This document shows positions 51,616 through 60,133 of a stretch of 62,316 nt of DNA, one piece after another. The position numbers and the translations under genes are program-made. The notes below the pieces were generated by a model. That model was given only the letters and a program-made list of their open reading frames with translations. It was not told where the DNA came from and ran no database searches. The stretch is from an uncultured Bacillota bacterium (GTDB taxonomy: Bacteria; Bacillota; Clostridia; Oscillospirales; Oscillospiraceae). How positions within the stretch are numbered: position 1 is the stretch's first letter; each line of letters begins with the position of its first letter. The stretch spans positions 1-62,316 of the forward strand of contig CANSDP010000011.1 in NCBI GenBank assembly GCA_947645675.1, given 5' to 3'.

Positions 51616-52407
51616 ATGAAAAATTATTCAGAAGACGCCAGCCGCCTGTACCACATTCAGGTGGCTCCGGGGGAGGTGGGGCGCTATGTCATCCTCCCCG
51701 GCGACCCCAAGCGGTCGGAGAAAATCGCCCGGTATTTTGACAGTCCGGCCCTGGTGGCCGACAACCGGGAGTATGTGACCTACACCGGCACCCTGGACGG
51801 GGTGAAGGTCAGCGTCACCTCCACCGGCATCGGCGGGCCCTCGGCCTCCATCGCCATGGAGGAGCTGGTCCGCTGCGGAGCGGACACCTTCGTCCGTATC
51901 GGCACCTGCGGCGGAATGCAGACCCCGGTGAAGAGCGGCGATATCGTGGTGGCCACCGGCGCCATCCGCATGGAGGGCACCAGCCGGGAGTACGCCCCCA
52001 TCGAGTTCCCCGCCGTGGCCGACCTGGAGGTCACCAACGCCCTGGCGGCGGCGGCCCAGGAGAAGGGCCTGCCCTTCCACACCGGCGTGGTCCAGTGCAA
52101 GGACTCCTTCTACGGCCAGCATGAGCCGGAGGTCAAGCCGGTGAGCTATGAGCTGCTCAACAAGTGGGAGGCCTGGAAGCGGCTGGGCTGTCTGGCCTCC
52201 GAGATGGAGTCGGCGGCGCTGTTCGTGGTGGCCAGCGCCCTGAGGGTGCGGTGCGGCTCCTGCTTTATGGTGGTAGCCAACCAGGAACGGGAGCGTCTGG
52301 GCCTGGAAAACCCCGTGGTCCACGACACCGACGGCGCGATCCAGGTGGCCGTCCAGGCCATCCGCCGGATGATCCAGGCGGACCGGAGCAAGGGAGGCCA
52401 GACATGA
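51616..52407 (+). CDS. udp: Uridine phosphorylase
   Basis: The 263-residue nucleoside phosphorylase I family enzyme splits uridine to uracil and ribose 1-phosphate. [10 protein letters not shown] near 24-33 and the phosphate-binding RIGTCGGMQ motif near 96 are diagnostic. [11 protein letters not shown] near 192 holds the ribose-binding Met-Glu pair. It has about the length of E. coli Udp. AAAGGGCGG precedes the ATG. It is coupled by overlap to cytidine deaminase. Confidence 0.93.
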   Translation: MKNYSEDASRLYHIQVAPGEVGRYVILPGDPKRSEKIARYFDSPALVADNREYVTYTGTLDGVKVSVTSTGIGGPSASIAMEELVRCGADTFVRIGTCGGMQTPVKSGDIVVATGAIRMEGTSREYAPIEFPAVADLEVTNALAAAAQEKGLPFHTGVVQCKDSFYGQHEPEVKPVSYELLNKWEAWKRLGCLASEMESAALFVVASALRVRCGSCFMVVANQERERLGLENPVVHDTDGAIQVAVQAIRRMIQADRSKGGQT

Positions 52408-52844
52408 GCGGGGGCGTGAAGCCCCTGGAGACCTCCCTTGTGGAGGAGATGATCTCCCTGGCCATCCGGCAGCTGAGCTTTTCCTACACGCCCTACTCCG
52501 GCTTTAAGGTGGGGGCCGCCCTCCTGGCAGAGGACGGGACGCTGTACACCGGCTGCAATATTGAAAACGCCGCCTACACCCCCACCAACTGCGCCGAGCG
52601 GACCGCCTTCTTCAAGGCCGTCAGCGAGGGGGTCCGGTCCTTCCGGGCCATCTGCGTGGTGGGCGGCAAGGACGGAGTGCTGACCGAGTACGCCGCCCCC
52701 TGCGGCGTGTGCCGCCAGGTGATGATGGAGTTCTGCGACCCGGACCGGTTCCAGATCATCCTGGCCACCGGCACAGACCACTACGATATCTTTACGCTCC
52801 GGGAGCTCCTCCCCCAGGGCTTCGGGCCGGGCAGCCTGGCGTAG
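52404..52844 (+). CDS. cdd: Cytidine deaminase
   Basis: The homotetrameric-type deaminase of 146 residues converts cytidine to uridine for the adjacent phosphorylase. CAERTAFF near 62-69 contains the zinc Cys and catalytic Glu. PCGVCRQ near 98-104 has the other two zinc Cys. The [15 protein letters not shown] stretch is typical. GGGAGG precedes the ATG, whose first bases overlap the udp stop. The gene ends one base before the Crp/Fnr-type regulator. Confidence 0.95.
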   Translation: MSGGVKPLETSLVEEMISLAIRQLSFSYTPYSGFKVGAALLAEDGTLYTGCNIENAAYTPTNCAERTAFFKAVSEGVRSFRAICVVGGKDGVLTEYAAPCGVCRQVMMEFCDPDRFQIILATGTDHYDIFTLRELLPQGFGPGSLA

Positions 52845-52845
52845 G

Positions 52846-53592
52846 ATGAACAAATATTTATACGACGCCCTGCCCTTCCTCCACGAGATCGACCGGGAGC
52901 GGCAGGAGCAGTTCGAGCGCTACTTCCGCAGCGCCCCCCTCTGGCTCATCGACGCCTTTCAGGTAATCAAGCTGAAGCGGGGCAGTGTGTTCAGCTGTGA
53001 GGGGGACCCCGCCGACACGATTTTCTTTGTGGGGCAGGGCGTGGTGGAGGCGCTGGACTACCGGGTATTCGGCATGCCCTATGAGTATATGCGCCTCAAC
53101 CGTGTCCACGCCTTCGGCGGGATGGAGTTCATCATGGAGCTGGACCGCTTTCTGACCACCCTGCGGGCGGTCACCGACTGCACCCTGGTGAAAATTCCCC
53201 GGCCCCAGTTTGAAAAGTGGATGTACTCCGACATCGAGGCGCTGCGCCGGGAGGCCCGGCTGGTGGGGGAGTATCTGGCTACAGAGGCCCGGCACAACCG
53301 GGTAATGCTCTTTTTGGACGGGTCGGAGCGGCTGGCCCTCCTCCTGGCCGGGCAGTACGAGCAGTTCGGCCGGGGCGGCGTCCTCCAGATCAGCGAGGGG
53401 CGGCAGCAGCTGGCAAACAAGAGCGGCCTGTGCGTGAAAAGCGTCAACCGCAGCATCAAAAAATTTGCCGACAGCGGCCTCATCTCCAAGGCGGGCAGCC
53501 GGATCACCGTCAGCCGGGAGCAGTATGAGGGCCTCCGGGCCCTCCTGTCCCAAAAGCTCCATCTGGACCCCGATGGGGTCACCGTCCATTAG
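52846..53592 (+). CDS. Crp/Fnr-family transcriptional regulator
   Basis: The 248-residue protein has an N-terminal cyclic-nucleotide-binding-type beta-barrel (about 30-130: FSCEGDPADTIFFVGQG) and a C-terminal winged helix with SEGRQQLANKSGLCVKSVNR as recognition region near 182-201. No Cys cluster typical of Fnr is seen. It has no clear ribosome site and starts one base after cdd, so its level should follow the operon. It may control the nucleoside genes, including the palindromes before 46631. The ligand is unknown. Confidence 0.85.
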   Translation: MNKYLYDALPFLHEIDRERQEQFERYFRSAPLWLIDAFQVIKLKRGSVFSCEGDPADTIFFVGQGVVEALDYRVFGMPYEYMRLNRVHAFGGMEFIMELDRFLTTLRAVTDCTLVKIPRPQFEKWMYSDIEALRREARLVGEYLATEARHNRVMLFLDGSERLALLLAGQYEQFGRGGVLQISEGRQQLANKSGLCVKSVNRSIKKFADSGLISKAGSRITVSREQYEGLRALLSQKLHLDPDGVTVH

Positions 53593-53620
53593 AGCAATTC
53601 TTAAAATGCGGAAGCCGCTC

Positions 53621-53702
53621 CTGTAGGGGCGGGTATCACCCGCCCGCCGTTATCAATAAGTTTGGTTGGCGTTCTGCGGGCGGATAATATCCGCCCCTAC
53701 AG
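53621..53702. repeat. GTAGGGGCG-family palindromic repeat
   Basis: CTGTAGGGGCGGGTATCACC on the left and its inverted relative ending ATCCGCCCCTACAG on the right enclose about 40 bp. It lies between the regulator and the purine phosphorylase gene. A CCGGCC/GGCCGG hairpin follows at about 53755-53770. Confidence 0.8.
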
Positions 53703-53797
53703 GAAAGAGGCTTTCTCGTTATTTCGCAGAATCGCTCTAGAACCATTCACAAAACCGGCCAAGGGGCCGGAAAACCAGAAAATAAGGAGTGTATCAA

Positions 53798-54607
53798 GTG
53801 AAGAAACTGAAGACCTGTTTGGAGAGCCTGCGGGCAAGGACCGGCTTCCAGCCCCAGGTGGCCCTGATTCTGGGCTCCGGCCTGGGCGACTACGCCGACA
53901 GCATCGACATCGAACAGACCGTCAGCTATTCCGAAATCGAGGGCTTCCCCACCTCCACCGTGACCGGCCACAAGGGCCAGTTCGTCTTCGGCTATGTCCA
54001 GGGTGTGCCCGTGGTCATTATGCAGGGCCGGGTCCACTACTATGAGGGCTACCCCATCACCGACGTTGTTCTGCCCACCCGGCTTATGGGCCTGATGGGA
54101 GCCAAGAAGCTGATCCTCACCAACGCGGCGGGGGGCATCAACTTTGATTTCCAGCCCGGCGACTTCATGCTGCTCACCGACCACATCACCACCGCCGTCC
54201 CCAGCCCCCTGATCGGCCCCAACCTGGACGAGCTGGGCCCCCGCTTCCCCGACATGAGCCAGGTCTACAGCCTGCGGATGCGGGACATCATCAAGGCCGA
54301 GGCGGCCAAGCTGAATATCCCCATGCGGGAGGGCGTCTACGTCCAGCTCACCGGCCCCAGCTATGAGACCCCCGCCGAGATCCGCATGTGCCGGGCCTGG
54401 GGGGGCGATGCCGTGGGTATGAGCACCGCCTGCGAGGCTATGGCCGCGCGGCACATGGGCCTGGAGGTCTGCGGCATCTCCTGCATTACCAACCTGGCCG
54501 CCGGTATGTCCGACAAGGCTCTGGACCACAAGGAGGTCCAGGAAACCGCCGACCGGGTGTCCGCCCAGTTCAAGCAGCTGATTACCGCCGTCATCGGCGC
54601 GATTTAA
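53798..54607 (+). CDS. Purine nucleoside phosphorylase (trimeric, inosine/guanosine type)
   Basis: The 269-residue enzyme splits purine nucleosides to base and ribose 1-phosphate. LILGSGLGDYAD near 24-35, GHKGQFVFG with a phosphate-site His, LTNAAGGIN near 108 and TGPSYETPAEIRM near 187 mark the trimeric PNP family. GTG 53798 is preferred since AAGGAG then has an 8-base spacing; GTG 53789 would lie in the ribosome site. It complements the pyrimidine enzymes upstream. Confidence 0.93.
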   Translation: MKKLKTCLESLRARTGFQPQVALILGSGLGDYADSIDIEQTVSYSEIEGFPTSTVTGHKGQFVFGYVQGVPVVIMQGRVHYYEGYPITDVVLPTRLMGLMGAKKLILTNAAGGINFDFQPGDFMLLTDHITTAVPSPLIGPNLDELGPRFPDMSQVYSLRMRDIIKAEAAKLNIPMREGVYVQLTGPSYETPAEIRMCRAWGGDAVGMSTACEAMAARHMGLEVCGISCITNLAAGMSDKALDHKEVQETADRVSAQFKQLITAVIGAI

Positions 54608-54701
54608 GGGCCGCGTTCAATTTGTTGTCATACCAGATTTGGGAGACGCGCGACGCCTCCGGAATTTTGGTATTACAAAAAATAAGAAAGGTGGAAACTG
54701 T

Positions 54702-56789
54702 ATGAAAACAAGCAAAAAGTTCCTCTCCCTGCTGCTCACGCTGGCAATGGCCTTCACGCTGGCCCTGCCCGCGATGGCCGAGGAGGGAGAGACCACTCCC
54801 GTCACCCCTTACGCTATCCCCGCGGATGTGAAGGGCAAGCTGGTGGTCATCCACACCAACGACACCCACGGCCACGACGTGGCCGTAGAGGGTGAGAGCG
54901 TGGGCACCGCCGGCGTCGCCGCTTTGAAGAAGGACTTCGAGGCCGCCGGAGCCAGCGTGCTCCTGGTGTCCGCCGGCGATTTCAGCCAGGGCACCACTCT
55001 GGTCAGCCTGGACAAGGGCGCGTCCTCCGTGGCGTTCATGAACGCCGCCGGCTATGACGCCGCCACCGCTGGCAACCATGAGTTTGACTATAAGCTGGAG
55101 GCCCTGAACGCCAACGTCAGCGCCGCAAAATTCCCCGTCCTGGCCGCCAACGTCCTGGTCACGGAGACCGGCAAGCCCCTCTTCGGCGACCATGTCACCT
55201 TCGATACCGCCATCGGCAAGGTGGGCGTCTTCGGCGTAGCCACCCCCGAGACCATGACCAAGGCCCACCCTGACAACGTGAAGGGCCTGACCTTCTACAT
55301 GGGCGACGAGCTGGCAGAGTGCGCCCAGAAGCAGGCGGACGCCCTCAAGGCCGACGGCTGTGACTACATCATCGCCCTGAGCCACCTGGGCGTGTCCGAC
55401 GAGTCTGAGCCCAACCGCTCCACCGATATCTTCGCCAAGGTCACCGGCGTGGACCTGATTATTGATGGCCACTCCCACACCGAGATGAGCGGGGACGACG
55501 CCAAGACCGTCGGCGGCGCTCTGGCCGTCTCCACTGGTATGTACCTGGAGAACGTGGGCGTTGTCATCATCGACAGCGAGAAAAATACCTCCGCCCAGCT
55601 GGTCTCCGCTGCGGAGTGGACCAAGGTGGACGAGGAGGTTGCCGCCATTGTCAACGCCAAGGACGCTGAGGTCAAGGCTGAGCTGGGGAAGACCTTCGCC
55701 ACCACCGAGGTGAAGCTCAACGGCGAGCGCGACCCCGGCAACCGGACCGAGGAGACCAACCTGGGCGACTTCGCCGCCGACGCCATCCTCTGGGGCGCCC
55801 GTCAGGCCTTGGGCGAGGACCAGGTTGACGTGGCCCTCACCAACGGCGGCGGCATCCGCGCCAGCATTGAGGCGGGCGATATCACCATGGACGACATGAA
55901 GACCGTATTCCCCTTCGGCAATGAGGTCGCCACCATCGAGGTCACCGGCGCTGAGCTGCTGGAGGCCCTGGAGGCCGCCACCTTCTCCACCCCCACCGCC
56001 ATCGGCGCGTTCCCCCAGGTGGCCGGCATGAGCTTTACCATTGACACCAGCGTCCCCTATGAGAACGGCCCCGCCTATGAGAATTCCACCTACTTCAGCC
56101 CCGCCAACCCCGGCTCCCGGGTCAAGAACGTGACCGTCAACGGCGAGGCCCTGGACCTGGAGGCCACCTATACCCTGGCCACCAACGACTTCACCGCCGC
56201 CGGCGGCGACACCTACGGCGTCTTTGCCGGCAAGAGCTTCTACATGACCGGCGTCGCCCTGGAGGACGCCCTGGTGAACTACACCCGGGACGTGCTGGGC
56301 AATGTGGTCACCGCTGAGAAGTACGGCAAGCCCGCCGGCCGCATCACCGTCATTGTCCCCGTGGACGCCGCCCCCACCAACGACACCCTGACCGCCGACG
56401 AGGCCGTCCAGAATCCCACCGTCTATAAGATCGACGACTTCAACTACTTCCAGCTCCGGGACCTGGCCGCCATCCTCAACGGTACCGAGAAGCAGTTCTC
56501 CGTGGACTACAACGAGGAGACAGGCGCGGTCAACGCCGCCACCGGCAAGAGCTATGAGGCGACCGGCGAGGAGCTCAAGGGCCCCGCCAAGGGCGAGGAC
56601 AAGTCCGCCGCCCCCAGCAACGACGTGATCTATGTGGACGGCGATGCCGTCGAGCTGGAGGTCTATAAGATCGACGGCACCAATTACTTTAAGCTGCGCG
56701 ACCTGGGCAAGACTTTCGACTTCTATGTGGGCTACGACAGCGAGAACGACAGCATGTTTATCGACACCAGCAAGCCCTACGCCGAGTAA
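54702..56789 (+). CDS. Secreted 5'-nucleotidase with C-terminal stalk-like domains
   Basis: The 695-residue protein has a signal peptide (MKTSKKFLSLLLTLAMAF, cleaved after AMA). The calcineurin-type metallophosphatase domain begins VVIHTNDTHGHD near 51 and contains GNHEFDYK near 125 and DGHSHTE near 257. A 5'-nucleotidase C-terminal domain (about 345-555, NGGGIRASI) follows. Two short YKID..FNYFQLRDL / YKIDGTNYFKLRDL repeats at the end resemble copper amine oxidase-like stalk domains. It would release nucleosides from extracellular nucleotides for the adjacent importer. AAAGGTGG precedes the ATG. Confidence 0.92.
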   Translation: MKTSKKFLSLLLTLAMAFTLALPAMAEEGETTPVTPYAIPADVKGKLVVIHTNDTHGHDVAVEGESVGTAGVAALKKDFEAAGASVLLVSAGDFSQGTTLVSLDKGASSVAFMNAAGYDAATAGNHEFDYKLEALNANVSAAKFPVLAANVLVTETGKPLFGDHVTFDTAIGKVGVFGVATPETMTKAHPDNVKGLTFYMGDELAECAQKQADALKADGCDYIIALSHLGVSDESEPNRSTDIFAKVTGVDLIIDGHSHTEMSGDDAKTVGGALAVSTGMYLENVGVVIIDSEKNTSAQLVSAAEWTKVDEEVAAIVNAKDAEVKAELGKTFATTEVKLNGERDPGNRTEETNLGDFAADAILWGARQALGEDQVDVALTNGGGIRASIEAGDITMDDMKTVFPFGNEVATIEVTGAELLEALEAATFSTPTAIGAFPQVAGMSFTIDTSVPYENGPAYENSTYFSPANPGSRVKNVTVNGEALDLEATYTLATNDFTAAGGDTYGVFAGKSFYMTGVALEDALVNYTRDVLGNVVTAEKYGKPAGRITVIVPVDAAPTNDTLTADEAVQNPTVYKIDDFNYFQLRDLAAILNGTEKQFSVDYNEETGAVNAATGKSYEATGEELKGPAKGEDKSAAPSNDVIYVDGDAVELEVYKIDGTNYFKLRDLGKTFDFYVGYDSENDSMFIDTSKPYAE

Positions 56790-56810
56790 ACAAGTCCCTT
56801 TCCGCAAAAA

Positions 56811-56837
56811 GCCGCCCGCCCCTCTCGGGGCGGGCGG
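56811..56837. terminator. Bidirectional terminator
   Basis: GCCGCCCGCCCC pairs with GGGGCGGGCGG around TCTC, flanked by AAAAA and TCCTGTTTT, between the nucleotidase and MATE genes. Confidence 0.85.
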
Positions 56838-56848
56838 TCCTGTTTTGC

Positions 56849-58207
56849 TCACTCGGGCAGCAGCGTCTTTCGCTTGCGGAGGAACAGCGTCAGGGTAGTG
56901 GCGGAGGCCAGCACATCGGCCACCGGCTCGGCCACATAGATGCCCATGACATTCCCGGTCACAATGGGCAGGAGGATCGCCAGGGGGATCAGCAAAATCA
57001 CCTTGCGGAGCAGGGCCAAAAACAGGCTGGTTTTTGCTTGACCCATAGCCATAAAGGCGACCTGACAGGCCATCTGAGCCCCAAAGGCCCAGATTCCGGC
57101 GAAAAACACCGGCATGACCCGGCCCACCAGCTCCACCAGCTCCCGGTTGTCGTTGAAAATCAGAGCCAGAGGCTTGGGGAACAGGATCACCAGCACGCAG
57201 GCGGTGACCGTCACGGTGAGGGTGGTCCGCAGAAGGAGGCGGAAGGTGTGCCTCACACGCTGGTAGTTTCGGGCCCCAAAGTTGTAGCTCATAATGGGCT
57301 GGACCCCCTGGGTAATGCCCTGCACCGGCATGACTACCATCTGCATCACGCTCTGCATGACTGTGATGGTACCCACATACAGGTCGCCGCCGTAGCGCTG
57401 CAAGCCAGAGTTGAGCACCACAGTCACCAGGCTCTCGGTGGACTGCATGATAAAGGGGGCAACGCCCAGGGCGGCAATCTTTCCCACAACGGCCCGCTCC
57501 AGCCGGATATTTTTCAGCCGGATGCGCAGTCCGGACCGGCTGGAGCACAGGAATCCCACTACCCAGCAGGCGCTCACTCCCTGGGAGAGGATGGTAGCCA
57601 GAGCTGCCCCCCGGACTCCCATTCGCAAGATAAAAATAAACAGCGGGTCCAGCAGAATATTCAGCACCGCGCCGATGAGCACCGAGGCCATCGCCGCCAC
57701 CGACTGTCCCTGGGCGGTGATGTAGGCGTTGAGCCCCAGGGCCAGCTGGACAAAAACGGTGCCCAGCAGATAGACGGAGATATAGTCCAGGGCATAGCCG
57801 ATGGTGTCCTCTGAGGCCCCGAAAGCCATCAGGGCCGGCTCCTTGAGGATGGAAAATACCACCGTCAGCACGGCGGACAGGACCAACAGCAGGGCGGTGG
57901 AGCTGCCTAAAATTTTCTCCGCCTGATCCCGGTCCCCCGCCCCCAGATGGATGGAGGCCAGCGGCGCGCCGCCCATTCCGGCGAAGGCGGTAAAGGCGGA
58001 AATAAGCATCAGAATGGGAAAGGTGACCCCCAGCCCGGTGAGGGCCTCCCGGCCCACCTCCTCAATGTGGCCGATGTAGATCCGGTCCACGATGTTATAC
58101 AGCATGTTGATGAGCTGGGCGGCCACGGCGGGCAGGGCCAGCTTCACCATCAGCGGCCCGATGGGAGCGCTGGCCAGGGCCTCCTCGCTCCGGTGCGTCT
58201 GAGACAA
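56849..58207 (-). CDS. MATE-family efflux transporter
   Basis: The 452-residue protein has about twelve membrane helices. It opens near LASAPIGPLMVKLALPAVAA and has IVDRIYIGHIEEVG, the MATE helix 1-2 signature. The initiation codon is TTG at 58207, preceded by AGGAGGG with good spacing. It is only distantly related to the MATE protein at 35995 and has no structured leader. Substrate unknown. The last residues are basic and cytoplasmic. Confidence 0.9.
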   Translation of the reverse strand: MSQTHRSEEALASAPIGPLMVKLALPAVAAQLINMLYNIVDRIYIGHIEEVGREALTGLGVTFPILMLISAFTAFAGMGGAPLASIHLGAGDRDQAEKILGSSTALLLVLSAVLTVVFSILKEPALMAFGASEDTIGYALDYISVYLLGTVFVQLALGLNAYITAQGQSVAAMASVLIGAVLNILLDPLFIFILRMGVRGAALATILSQGVSACWVVGFLCSSRSGLRIRLKNIRLERAVVGKIAALGVAPFIMQSTESLVTVVLNSGLQRYGGDLYVGTITVMQSVMQMVVMPVQGITQGVQPIMSYNFGARNYQRVRHTFRLLLRTTLTVTVTACVLVILFPKPLALIFNDNRELVELVGRVMPVFFAGIWAFGAQMACQVAFMAMGQAKTSLFLALLRKVILLIPLAILLPIVTGNVMGIYVAEPVADVLASATTLTLFLRKRKTLLPE

Positions 58208-58332
58208 GCGAATCCCTCCTGAAAATTTAATAACTTATAGTATAGCACAGCCGGGGTGGAAAAGGAAGCCCTGACTATACCTTGCGTGCCCTAAAGTGCA
58301 TTTTATTACAATCAGAAGGATTGATACGGTTT

Positions 58333-58363
58333 GCAGAGGCGGCCTGTGGCCGCCCCTGCAAAC
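58333..58363. repeat. GTAGGGGCG-family short palindrome
   Basis: TTGCAGAGGCGGCC-TGT-GGCCGCCCCTGCAA forms a compact hairpin between the divergent MATE and oxidase genes; it is a degenerate member of the repeat family. Confidence 0.7.
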
Positions 58364-58435
58364 CGTACCTTCACCCTTGACGAAACCCTTTCCAGACGGT
58401 ATGATTTAGGGCAGAGAAATAAGGAGGGTTTTATT

Positions 58436-59449
58436 ATGACCTATCAGGAAATCCTGGCCGCCGCCCGGACGTGCAGCGGCCCCTACTGCAAGGCCTGTCC
58501 GGTGTGCAATGGCCGGGCCTGCAAAAACACCATGCCCGGCCCTGGAGCCAAGGGCTCCGGCACCGTAGCCATGCGCAATTACGACGCCTGGCAGGAGGTG
58601 TGCCTGAACATGGACACCATTTGCGAAAATATCCCGGTGGACACCCGGTTCACACTCTTCGGACAGACCTATGACCTGCCCGTTTTCGCCGGTCCTGTAG
58701 GGGCGGTGAAGCTGCACTACGGCGACAAGCTCACCGATCAGGGCTATAACGAGGTGCTGGTCCCCGCCTGCGTCCAGGCCGGCATCGCCGCCTTCACCGG
58801 CGACGGCACCGATCCCGCTGTTTTCGCCGCCGCCGCCAAGGCTATCGGCCAGAACGGCGGCAAGGGCATCCCCACCGTAAAGCCCTGGGACCGGGACACC
58901 CTCTTCGCCAAGCTGGACCAGGCCAAGGAGTCGGGCGCCCAGATGTTCGCCATGGACATTGACGCGGCTGGTCTGCCCTTCCTCAAGGGCCTCACGCCCC
59001 CCGCCGGGTCCAAGACGGTGGCCGAGCTGCGGGAGGTCATTGAGTACGCCGGGGTGCCCTTCATCCTCAAGGGCATCATGACGGTCAAGGGCGCCCGGAA
59101 GGCCCTGGAGGCGGGGGCCGCGGGCATCGTGGTGTCCAACCACGGCGGCCGGGTCCAGGACGGCGTCCCCGCCACCGCCGAGGTCCTGCCCGCCATCGCC
59201 GAGGCGGTGAAGGGGCAGATGGTCATTATGGTGGACGGCGGCATCCGCTCCGGCGTGGATGTGTGCAAGGCCCTGGCCCTGGGTGCCGACGCCTGCATCC
59301 TGGCCCGGCCCTACGTCACCGCCGTCTACGGCGGCGGCTCGGAAGGAGTCAAGGTCCTCACCGAAAGGCTCAAGGCCGAGCTGTCCGACACCATGGCTAT
59401 GTGCGGTGTTCACTCCCTGGCGGAGATCTCCCGGGATATGATTTTCTAA
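58436..59449 (+). CDS. FMN-dependent alpha-hydroxy-acid oxidizing protein with Cys-rich N-terminus
   Basis: The 337-residue TIM-barrel protein belongs to the lactate oxidase/glycolate oxidase family. The active-site motif SNHGGR lies near 235-240 and the FMN-phosphate segment VDGGIRSGVD near 262. The N-terminus is unusual: residues 13-28 hold five Cys (CSGPYCKACPVCNGRAC), which could bind a metal or Fe-S cluster. Such proteins are common in Clostridia but their substrate is unproved. AAGGAGGG precedes ATG 58436. No partner gene is adjacent. Confidence 0.85.
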   Translation: MTYQEILAAARTCSGPYCKACPVCNGRACKNTMPGPGAKGSGTVAMRNYDAWQEVCLNMDTICENIPVDTRFTLFGQTYDLPVFAGPVGAVKLHYGDKLTDQGYNEVLVPACVQAGIAAFTGDGTDPAVFAAAAKAIGQNGGKGIPTVKPWDRDTLFAKLDQAKESGAQMFAMDIDAAGLPFLKGLTPPAGSKTVAELREVIEYAGVPFILKGIMTVKGARKALEAGAAGIVVSNHGGRVQDGVPATAEVLPAIAEAVKGQMVIMVDGGIRSGVDVCKALALGADACILARPYVTAVYGGGSEGVKVLTERLKAELSDTMAMCGVHSLAEISRDMIF

Positions 59450-59563
59450 AAGGCTTCCTCTCTGAGGGAGCTGGCTGGCCGAAGGCCAGACTGAGGGAGT
59501 TCTCCAAAACTCCTTCCGTCACGGCTTCGCCGTGCCACCTCCCTCGAAGAGGGAGGCTTTTTT
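59449..59563. repeat. CCTCCCTC-family palindromic repeat
   Basis: AAAAGGCTTCCTCTCTGAGGGAG on the left and CCTCCCTCGAAGAGGGAGGCTTTT on the right bracket the inner palindromes CTGGCCGAAGGCCAG and CACGGCTTCGCCGTG. It follows the oxidase stop and probably also ends its transcript. Confidence 0.8.
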
Positions 59564-59625
59564 ATTTCCGCCGCAACAATTCTCCTCTTTGAAACGTCTA
59601 TATTTAGTGAAGGGAGGTGGCCTGA

Positions 59626-60090
59626 ATGCTCCGAACATCCAACCGGCCGGTGGATTGGGAGGCACTTGTCACACAAAATGAGGACCGCCTGTACCGGGCG
59701 GCGCTGGCCATTCTGGGCGACCCCCAGGAGGCGGAGGACGCCGTACAGGACGCCTTTGTCCGGTTTTTGGAAAAAGCGCCGGATCATTTGGAAAACCCCT
59801 CCGCATGGCTGATGCGGGTGCTGGTGAACGGGTGCAGGAGCCGCCTGCGCCTGGCCTGGCGGCGGGTGGACCCCCTGCCGGACACCCTGCCCGCCCCCGG
59901 CCCGGAGGAGGGTCAGGAGCTGGAGGAGCTATACTCCCTCCCCCCGGCGGACCGGGCGTTGATCCATCTGCACTACTATGAGGGGTACTCCACGGCGGAG
60001 CTGGCGAAAATGCTGGGCTGCCGCCCGGGGACCGTCCGCTCCCGCCTGTTCCGGGCCCGGGAGCGGCTGAAGAAGCTGTTGGAACCGTAG
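59626..60090 (+). CDS. ECF-type RNA polymerase sigma factor
   Basis: The 154-residue protein has region 2 at about 20-85 (RLYRAALAILGDPQEAEDAV, then QDAFVRFL) and region 4 at about 100-150 (YEGYSTAELAKMLGCRPGTV, then RSRLFRARERLK). The length fits a group 4 sigma factor. GGGAGGTGG precedes the ATG. The next gene, 43 bases on, encodes a single-pass membrane protein likely to act as its anti-sigma partner. No clear ECF-type promoter was seen upstream. Confidence 0.9.
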   Translation: MLRTSNRPVDWEALVTQNEDRLYRAALAILGDPQEAEDAVQDAFVRFLEKAPDHLENPSAWLMRVLVNGCRSRLRLAWRRVDPLPDTLPAPGPEEGQELEELYSLPPADRALIHLHYYEGYSTAELAKMLGCRPGTVRSRLFRARERLKKLLEP

Positions 60091-60133
60091 AGCGGGCACG
60101 CCCTACAGGTCGGAAACAAAGAGGAGAATTTCT

